Part shown: piece by piece, positions 6,935 through 11,747 of the stretch
How positions within the stretch are numbered: the first letter of the stretch is position 1
Layout of the letters: each line of letters opens with the position of its first letter
From: Hyphomicrobiales bacterium
Lineage (GTDB): Bacteria; Pseudomonadota; Alphaproteobacteria; Rhizobiales; JAJFHR01
Length of the DNA stretch: 11,747 nucleotides
Assembly (NCBI GenBank): GCA_021775515.1
Contig: JAJFHR010000268.1
Span: forward strand, 1 to 11,747
Reading direction: 5' to 3'
Position numbers and translations under genes: made by a program
The notes under the pieces: model-generated
The model's database searches: none
Seen by the model: only the letters and a program-made list of their open reading frames with translations
Told to the model about the DNA's origin: nothing

Positions 6935-8020
6935 CTAACCAAGCGGCAGATAGACCGTGAACGTGCTGCCTTGTCCAATAGTGCTCTTGATCACCAGTCG
7001 CCCGCGATGGCGATTGACAATATGTTTAACGATGGCAAGGCCGAGCCCGGTGCCACCCATTTCACGCGAGCGCCCTTTATCAACCCGGTAAAACCTTTCA
7101 GTTAGCCGCGGTATATGCTCCGGTGCAATGCCCTCGCTGTGATCAGTTATTGCTACGGCAATCCCCGGCATTTTTCTCCCGGGAATTTGGTCGACCCGCG
7201 ATAATGATATTGTGATTTCGCTGTCGTTATTGCCATATTTAGTCGCGTTTTCGATGAGGTTTTGAAATACCTGCGTCAACTGGTCGGTTTCGCCGGGAAC
7301 GTTCAGTGGTGTTTCGGGCTTTTCGAGTTTGATCAGTTTTTTCTTTGAACGGGCCTGAGGCGTCAGCGTTGCAGCTATGCGTTCGACAAGCATTGTAAGA
7401 TCGATTTTTTGATCCGGGCGAACGTGCTCATTGACTTCTACTTTTGACAAAGACAGCAAATCATCGATCAAGCGGGTCATGCGGTCTGCCTCGCCCTGCA
7501 TGATATCCAAAAAACGTTCCCTTGCGGCGGGGTCGTCGCGGGCGGCACCTTTGAGAGTTTCAATAAAACCCGACAGAGCCGTTAGCGGAGAGCGCAATTC
7601 GTGTGAGACGTTGGCGATAAAGTCGACCCGCATCTGTTCTGCTTCGATAACATGGGAAATGTCGTACATGGAGAACAAAACTTTGGCATCGATCTCATCA
7701 ACGTCATCCAGGCGGCAGGCCTGCACCTTATACGTCGTGCGAACCGGAAGCGTCAGGGTAAATTCTGTCTCTGCTTTGTCCTCGCCTGACAGTACCTTGT
7801 CGATACAACTCAAGGCGCCAGGGTGCCGGCAGGCAAAGACAAAGTCACTCCCGGCCAGATTTTTGCCAAACAGGCTCTCAGCAGAAGTGTTTGCAGCGGT
7901 AATCGACCTGTTCTGACCAATTACCAGAACAGGCAAGTCCAGCGCATTTAGGGTAATCAGGAGGTCTTTCAGCTTCATCAAATTTGCTTTTATGATTTTG
8001 ACGCGTGGTTTTTTAGGCAT
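6935..8020 (-). CDS. phoR: PhoR-like phosphate sensor histidine kinase lacking membrane helices
   Basis: A 361-residue histidine kinase, the presumed partner of PhoB. Visible parts: a PAS-like domain (about 22-125, starting near LDLPVLVIGQN and including ITAANTSAESLFG), the HisKA dimerisation domain with phosphoacceptor His140 in FIANVSHELRSPLTAL, and an ATPase domain with N-box FQNLIENATKYG, G1 box around Asp293, RLTERFYRVD and G2 box GGTGLGLAIVKH. The RLTERFYRVDKGRSR segment is typical of PhoR. Unlike E. coli PhoR, there is no hydrophobic membrane segment at the N-terminus. An in-frame TAA twelve bases before the ATG prevents a longer reading. Neither the ATG at 8020 nor the alternative Met15 (7978) has a convincing ribosome binding site, so the start is uncertain by about 14 residues. 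The G1 box reads DHSEG rather than DxGxG. Confidence 0.9.
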   Translation of the reverse strand: MPKKPRVKIIKANLMKLKDLLITLNALDLPVLVIGQNRSITAANTSAESLFGKNLAGSDFVFACRHPGALSCIDKVLSGEDKAETEFTLTLPVRTTYKVQACRLDDVDEIDAKVLFSMYDISHVIEAEQMRVDFIANVSHELRSPLTALSGFIETLKGAARDDPAARERFLDIMQGEADRMTRLIDDLLSLSKVEVNEHVRPDQKIDLTMLVERIAATLTPQARSKKKLIKLEKPETPLNVPGETDQLTQVFQNLIENATKYGNNDSEITISLSRVDQIPGRKMPGIAVAITDHSEGIAPEHIPRLTERFYRVDKGRSREMGGTGLGLAIVKHIVNRHRGRLVIKSTIGQGSTFTVYLPLG

Positions 8021-8137
8021 AATTGGCAGGAATTATCAAATGGCCAAAAAAACTTTGCACAAGGTGGGATTGCCGTTGGCTATAACACAAATGCGATGCT
8101 TGTAATATATCCCGGCCTTCCATAGACTAAATTCAAG

Positions 8138-8172
8138 GTAATTCAGCATCTCATCATTATTGCTGGAATTAC
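8138..8172 (+). repeat. Imperfect inverted repeat in the ugpB leader
   Basis: GTAATTCAGCA (8138-8148) is complementary to TGCTGGAATTAC (8161-8172) apart from one extra base in the right arm. The result is a 7+4 bp stem with a one-base bulge and a 12-base loop. It ends about ten bases before the ugpB ribosome binding site. It could be an mRNA hairpin or a regulator binding site. Confidence 0.55.
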
Positions 8173-8180
8173 ATATGTAA
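8169..8180. promoter_or_regulatory. 12-bp perfect palindrome before ugpB
   Basis: TTACATATGTAA reads identically on both strands and shares four bases with the right arm of the inverted repeat just before it. Such a short, A/T-rich palindrome could be an operator for a dimeric regulator or could be chance. It also contains ATGTAA, a start codon directly followed by a stop. Confidence 0.3.
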
Positions 8181-8196
8181 AGGGAGAGGATAAGGA

Positions 8197-9513
8197 ATGT
8201 TCAATAAAACAATATTTACCACAACCGCGCTAACGATGACACTTGCGGCAAGCACGGCCTTCGCTGCTGTCGAAATACAGTGGTGGCATGCAATGGGTGG
8301 CACCAACGGTGAGCGGGTGAATAAAATTGCCAGCGATTTCAATGCTACGCAATCGAAATACAAAGTCGTGCCGGTTTACAAGGGCAATTATACTGAAACA
8401 ATGACGGCGGCGATTGCAGCCTTCCGGGCGAAAAAGCAGCCCAATATTGTCCAGGTTTTTGAAGTCGGCACCGCCACAATGATGGCCGCCAAGGGCGCGG
8501 TTTATCCGATTGAAGATCTGATGAAAGATGCCGGTGTCACCCTGGACAAATCCATCTACCTGCCTGCGGTTATTTCTTATTACCAAACCCCCAAAGGCGA
8601 TCTTCTGTCCATGCCTTTCAATTCATCCACGCCGGTTCTGTGGTACAATAAAGATGCCTTTGCCAAGGCCGGAGTTTCTTCTGTGCCCACAACGTGGGAG
8701 GAAATGGAAGCGGCGTCAGATAAAGTGTTGTCCGCCGGATATAAATGCGGTTTTTCATTTGGCTGGCAGTCTTGGGTTATGATTGAGAATTATTCTGCCT
8801 GGCACAATCTTGCACTTGGCACCAAAGAAAACGGTTTTGCCGGTCTTGATACCAAATTCACTTTCAATAATGACAAAGTTAAGGCTCATATCGCCAAATT
8901 GGCCTCATGGCAGAAGGACAAGGTCTTTGTCTATGGCGGTCGCCGTGGTGACAGCCTGCCTAAATTCACCAATGGCGAATGTGCCATGTGGATGAACTCA
9001 TCGGCCTATTACGGTTCAATCAAAAAACAGGCCAAATTCAATTTTGGCCAGGCCATGATGCCGGTTGATACAGACGTTGCAAAGGCTGCACAAAATTCAA
9101 TTATCGGCGGGGCGACGCTGTGGGTGCTCAAAGGTAAAAGCAAGGATAGCTACAAGGGTACAGCCGAGTTCATGAATTATCTGTCGAGTGCCAAGGTCCA
9201 GGCCTGGTGGCATCAGGAAACGGGCTATGTGCCGATTACCATGCCTGCGGCTGATCTGAGCCGGGAACAAGGGTTTTATAAGGAAAATCCTGGTACGGAC
9301 ACTGCCATCAAACAGCTTAGCCTCAATACGCCGACACCTAATTCCAAGGGTCTGCGGTTTGGTAATTTTGTGCAGATTCGCGATATTATCAATGAAGAGA
9401 TGGAGGCAATCTGGAACGGCTCCAAAACGGCGGCCCAGGGTCTCGATGATGCGGCCAACCGTGGCAACAAACTTCTGCGCAAGTTTGAAAAAGCCAACGC
9501 GAAAACCAATTAA
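8197..9513 (+). CDS. ugpB: sn-glycerol-3-phosphate-binding periplasmic protein UgpB
   Basis: A 438-residue periplasmic solute-binding protein, the same length class as E. coli UgpB, capturing sn-glycerol-3-phosphate and glycerophosphodiesters for the UgpAEC importer. A Sec signal peptide with predicted cleavage after AFA (residue 23) leaves a mature start of AVEIQWWHAMGG. Passages characteristic of UgpB rather than sugar-binding relatives include YKGNYTETM, VFEVGTATMMAAKGAVYP, PFNSSTPVLWYNKDAF, SIIGGATLWV, WHQETGYVPIT and LSREQGFYKENPGTDTA, which closely match the E. coli protein as I remember it. The ATG at 8197 is preceded by GAGAGG at seven bases, a good ribosome binding site. It heads the plus-strand ugp operon and is separated from ugpA by a hairpin-containing gap, an arrangement often seen where the binding protein is made in excess over the permease. 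Confidence 0.96.
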   Translation: MFNKTIFTTTALTMTLAASTAFAAVEIQWWHAMGGTNGERVNKIASDFNATQSKYKVVPVYKGNYTETMTAAIAAFRAKKQPNIVQVFEVGTATMMAAKGAVYPIEDLMKDAGVTLDKSIYLPAVISYYQTPKGDLLSMPFNSSTPVLWYNKDAFAKAGVSSVPTTWEEMEAASDKVLSAGYKCGFSFGWQSWVMIENYSAWHNLALGTKENGFAGLDTKFTFNNDKVKAHIAKLASWQKDKVFVYGGRRGDSLPKFTNGECAMWMNSSAYYGSIKKQAKFNFGQAMMPVDTDVAKAAQNSIIGGATLWVLKGKSKDSYKGTAEFMNYLSSAKVQAWWHQETGYVPITMPAADLSREQGFYKENPGTDTAIKQLSLNTPTPNSKGLRFGNFVQIRDIINEEMEAIWNGSKTAAQGLDDAANRGNKLLRKFEKANAKTN

Positions 9514-9525
9514 CCTTCCGCATAA

Positions 9526-9560
9526 CCGGCTGGAGGTGCTCAAAAGCACCTCCAGTCCGG
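9526..9560 (+). repeat. Strong hairpin between ugpB and ugpA
   Basis: CTGGAGGTGCT (9530-9540) and AGCACCTCCAG (9545-9555) form a perfect 11-bp stem with a CAAA loop. Flanking CCGG (9526-9529) and CCGG (9557-9560) extend it to 15 bp with one bulged T (9556). No T-run follows, so it is not a classical terminator. It fits a barrier to 3' exonucleases that keeps ugpB mRNA more abundant than the downstream permease mRNA, like intercistronic hairpins in other binding-protein operons. That role is inference. Confidence 0.85.
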
Positions 9561-9563
9561 TGA
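9559..9563 (+). promoter_or_regulatory. Probable ugpA ribosome binding site at the foot of the hairpin
   Basis: GGTGA lies nine bases before the ugpA ATG and is the only Shine-Dalgarno-like sequence there. Its first two bases are also the last two of the hairpin stem, so folding of the hairpin could partly hide it from ribosomes. Confidence 0.5.
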
Positions 9564-9572
9564 ATTTCCCTT

Positions 9573-10457
9573 ATGCTCAAACGCGTTCATTTTAAACCTT
9601 CAATTCTGCCCTATTTGCTGGTCACGCCACAGATCATCATTACGGTTGTGTTTTTTTTCTGGCCCGCTAGTCAGGCACTCTATCAATCCCTATTGGTTGA
9701 AGACGCATTTGGCCTCAGCAGCAAATTTGTCTGGTTGGAAAATTTTGAAGAGCTTTTTGCTGATGAGCTTTATTTTGACGCGTTTTCGCGCACCGCTTTT
9801 TTCTCCTTTATGGTGGCCGCTTCATCAATGTCTATTGCGCTTGTTTTGGCAGGTACAGCCGACCGGGTGGTCAAGGCCACTTTGGCCTATCGCACCATGT
9901 TGATCTGGCCCTACGCGGTTGCTCCGGTCATTGCTGGTGCTCTATGGTTGTTTATGTTTGACCCAACTCTTGGCATCATCGTTTATGTGCTCGATGCATT
10001 TGGTTATGAGTGGAACCACAAGCTTAATGGCGGCGAGGCCATGTTCCTGGTCATTGTTGCCGCAGCCTGGAAACAGGTAAGTTACAATTTCCTGTTTTTT
10101 CTCGCCGCCATGCAGTCTATTCCCAAGTCCCTGATTGAGGCGGCAGCGATTGACGGTGCGGGGCCCGGACGAAGGTTTTGGACGATAATTTTCCCGCTGA
10201 TCACCCCTACGACCTTTTTTCTGCTCGTGGTCAATATCGTCTATGCCTTCTTTGAAACCTTCGGTATCGTTCATGCGGTAACCCAGGGGGGACCGGCCAA
10301 GGCTACGGAAATTCTAGTATACAAAGTGTTCAACGATGGATTTATAGGTCTCGACCTTGGCGGTTCGGCTGCGCAGTCGGTTATTCTTATGATTATCGTT
10401 ATTATCATCACCGTGATCCAGTTCCGCTATATTGAAAAGAAGGTGGAATATCAATGA
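9573..10457 (+). CDS. ugpA: Glycerol-3-phosphate ABC transporter permease UgpA
   Basis: A 294-residue inner-membrane permease of the MalF/UgpA type, one residue shorter than E. coli UgpA. The first membrane helix begins at about residue 11 (ILPYLLVTPQIIITVVFFFWP, spanning roughly 11-31), and further hydrophobic segments follow at about 75-95, 108-128, 155-180, 205-228 and 264-283. The cytoplasmic coupling motif is EAAAIDGAGPGRRFW (189-203), followed by FPLITP. The passages AWKQVSYNFLFFLAAMQSIP and DLGGSAAQSVILM and the FRYIEKKVEYQ ending match UgpA closely. It partners UgpE and the ATPase UgpC. The start has only a GGTGA ribosome binding site next to a hairpin. Its TGA overlaps the ugpE ATG. 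Confidence 0.95.
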   Translation: MLKRVHFKPSILPYLLVTPQIIITVVFFFWPASQALYQSLLVEDAFGLSSKFVWLENFEELFADELYFDAFSRTAFFSFMVAASSMSIALVLAGTADRVVKATLAYRTMLIWPYAVAPVIAGALWLFMFDPTLGIIVYVLDAFGYEWNHKLNGGEAMFLVIVAAAWKQVSYNFLFFLAAMQSIPKSLIEAAAIDGAGPGRRFWTIIFPLITPTTFFLLVVNIVYAFFETFGIVHAVTQGGPAKATEILVYKVFNDGFIGLDLGGSAAQSVILMIIVIIITVIQFRYIEKKVEYQ

Positions 10458-11302
10458 TTGAAAACCGCCCCATTGTTACACTGTTCTCTCATGTGGTGTT
10501 GATACTGGGCGTACTGCTGGTTGCCTTTCCTATCTGGATTACCTTTGTTGCCGCCTCCCACGATGCCATTCGAATAACACAGGTGCCCTTACCGTTGCTG
10601 CCAGGGGACCAGTTTTTCATTAATTTAAAAACCACATTGATGAAAGGTGGCAATGGTGCCGCCGGGCGACCTATTGGCCTGATGCTGATGAACTCACTGG
10701 TAATGGCGATGATGATTTCGGTCGGCAAAATTGCCGTTTCCCTGCTGTCGGCTTTTGCCATTGTTTATTTTCGCTTCCCCTTCCGGATGGGATTTTTCTG
10801 GATGATCTTTATCACCCTTATGTTGCCAGTGGAGGTCAGGATTTTACCGACCTACGAAGTGGTAGCCCAACTTGGTATGCTGGATACCTATTGGGGTTTG
10901 AGCATACCGTTGATAGCTTCGGCCACGGCAACCTTCATGTTTCGGCAGACATTTTTGACCATTCCTGATGAATTGCTGGAGGCCGCCCGCATTGATGGTG
11001 CCGGGCCCATGCGCTTTTTCTTCGATATTCTGGTGCCCATGTCGCGCACAAACATTGCCGCGCTTTTTGTCATTCTTTTTATATACGGCTGGAACCAGTA
11101 TCTCTGGCCGCTTCTCATAACTACCGATCAAAGCATGTATACGGTGGTAATGGGCATCAAGGAAATGCTTGAAGACGCCGAACAGACGCCAGCTTGGCAC
11201 ATCATCATGATGACCTCGCTGTTGGCCATGCTGCCCCCTGTTCTGGTTGTCATTTTTATGCAAAATCTGTTTGTTAAAGGTTTGACGGAGACGGAGAAAT
11301 AA
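10454..11302 (+). CDS. ugpE: Glycerol-3-phosphate ABC transporter permease UgpE
   Basis: A 282-residue inner-membrane permease of the MalG/UgpE type, the second pore subunit with UgpA. The first membrane helix is at about 10-33. Further helices lie at about 77-105, 112-127, 146-165, 198-222 and 248-270. The coupling motif is EAARIDGAGPMRFFF (176-190) followed by LVPMSR. The segment TLMLPVEVRILPTYEV and the C-terminal FMQNLFVKGLTETEK are typical of this subunit. The ATG overlaps the ugpA stop by four bases (ATGA), indicating coupled translation, with the purine-rich GAAGGTGG just upstream. Length matches the family. Confidence 0.95.
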   Translation: MIENRPIVTLFSHVVLILGVLLVAFPIWITFVAASHDAIRITQVPLPLLPGDQFFINLKTTLMKGGNGAAGRPIGLMLMNSLVMAMMISVGKIAVSLLSAFAIVYFRFPFRMGFFWMIFITLMLPVEVRILPTYEVVAQLGMLDTYWGLSIPLIASATATFMFRQTFLTIPDELLEAARIDGAGPMRFFFDILVPMSRTNIAALFVILFIYGWNQYLWPLLITTDQSMYTVVMGIKEMLEDAEQTPAWHIIMMTSLLAMLPPVLVVIFMQNLFVKGLTETEK

Positions 11303-11304
11303 TT

Positions 11305-11747
11305 ATGGGCGATGTGAGTATCCGTAAGGTCAAAAAGACCTACGGAAAAACCGAAGTCCTCCACGGTATCAGCATTGATATAGCCGATGGCGAGTTTGTC
11401 GTTATCGTTGGACCCTCAGGCTGTGGAAAGTCAACATTACTGCGCATGGTCGCCGGCCTCGAAGTCATCACCAGCGGTGAGGTGTCTATCGACGGGCGCC
11501 TGGTCAATGAGGTTGAGCCCAAGGACCGGAATATCGCCATGGTTTTTCAAAATTATGCGCTTTATCCGCACATGAGTGTTTTTGGCAATATGGCCTACGG
11601 CCTGAAACTCAAAAAACTGCCTAAGGCCGAGATTAAACGCCGGGTCGTCGACGTAGCCAAAACCCTGCAGCTCGAAGAATATCTTGACCGTAAACCAAGA
11701 CAGCTTTCCGGCGGCCAGCGCCAGCGTGTTGCGATGGGCCGCGCGAT
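11305..11747 (+). CDS. ugpC: Glycerol-3-phosphate ABC transporter ATP-binding protein UgpC (5' part)
   Basis: The first 147 codons of a MalK-type ABC ATPase, cut by the window edge. It starts two bases after the ugpE stop, with GGAG eight bases before the ATG. Visible: Walker A GPSGCGKST (36-44), Q-loop Gln82 in MVFQNYALYPHMSV, and signature LSGGQRQRVAMGRA (134-147). Walker B, the switch histidine and the C-terminal OB-fold regulatory domain expected of this family lie outside. The sequence alone would fit any MalK/UgpC-type ATPase; the assignment to UgpC comes from its place after ugpBAE. Confidence 0.92.
   Translation, partial: MGDVSIRKVKKTYGKTEVLHGISIDIADGEFVVIVGPSGCGKSTLLRMVAGLEVITSGEVSIDGRLVNEVEPKDRNIAMVFQNYALYPHMSVFGNMAYGLKLKKLPKAEIKRRVVDVAKTLQLEEYLDRKPRQLSGGQRQRVAMGRA

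Larger units (their letters stand above)
8021..8196. other. Divergent intergenic region between phoR and ugpB
   Basis: These 176 bases must hold promoters for phoR (leftward) and ugpB (rightward). I found no CTGTCAT-type repeats at 11-base spacing on either strand; the nearest are three poor matches starting at CTATAAC (8080). A/T-rich possible -10 elements exist (TATAAC at 8081, TAATAT at 8103), but no pair with a good -35 at normal spacing, so no promoter is called. The right part holds an imperfect hairpin and a palindrome listed separately. A 36-codon minus-strand open frame (8123-8013) has no ribosome binding site and is not called. Confidence 0.5.

Noticed and set aside
7431..7916. A 161-codon plus-strand open frame inside phoR
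   Set aside because: It is antisense to the PAS/HisKA region of phoR, is serine/arginine-rich with no family features, and has no sensible operon context.
8013..8123. A 36-codon minus-strand open frame overlapping the phoR start, considered as a leader peptide or lost phoR N-terminus
   Set aside because: It has no ribosome binding site and no hydrophobic segment, and it is in a different frame from phoR.

Overview
The window looks like ordinary chromosome from a Gram-negative alphaproteobacterium with roughly half G+C. The evidence is the gene order phoR-pstS-pstC-pstA-pstB-phoU-phoB on one strand, the long PstA with a periplasmic insertion of the type seen in alphaproteobacteria (DUF3333-like), and Sec signal peptides on two periplasmic binding proteins. 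I cannot name a genus. No phage, insertion sequence, CRISPR array, tRNA or rRNA is visible.

Layout. Minus strand, reading right to left: phoR (sensor kinase, 8020-6935); a 141-base gap with a three-unit PHO box and a leader hairpin; then the tightly packed run pstS (6793-5759), pstC (5739-4783), pstA (4790-3528), pstB (3512-2670), phoU (2656-1928), phoB (1900-1214). Continuing in the same direction are a class I/II aminotransferase (1169-33) and the first 12 codons of another gene (36-1), which overlaps the aminotransferase stop by four bases. Plus strand, diverging from phoR across a 176-base intergenic region: ugpB (8197-9513), ugpA (9573-10457), ugpE (10454-11302) and the first 147 codons of ugpC (11305 to the window edge).

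How it works together. PstSCAB is the high-affinity phosphate importer. It also reports phosphate sufficiency through PhoU to the PhoR/PhoB two-component system, which activates the regulon through PHO boxes such as the one before pstS. UgpBAEC imports sn-glycerol-3-phosphate and glycerophosphodiesters, an alternative phosphorus source that is part of the Pho regulon in Escherichia coli. The whole block is therefore a phosphorus-acquisition locus. The aminotransferase and its partial follower have no obvious phosphate role and may be simple neighbours reached by read-through.

Points worth a second look: the PhoR-like kinase has no transmembrane segment and no room upstream for one; the PHO box has three exact 11-bp-phased units; strong hairpins sit in the pstS leader and between ugpB and ugpA, the latter overlapping the likely ugpA ribosome binding site; an imperfect hairpin and a 12-bp palindrome lie just before ugpB; and no canonical PHO box is visible for ugp or phoR. 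I did not find a convincing previously undescribed system. The gene content is well-known phosphate biology, and the interest is in the regulatory details.
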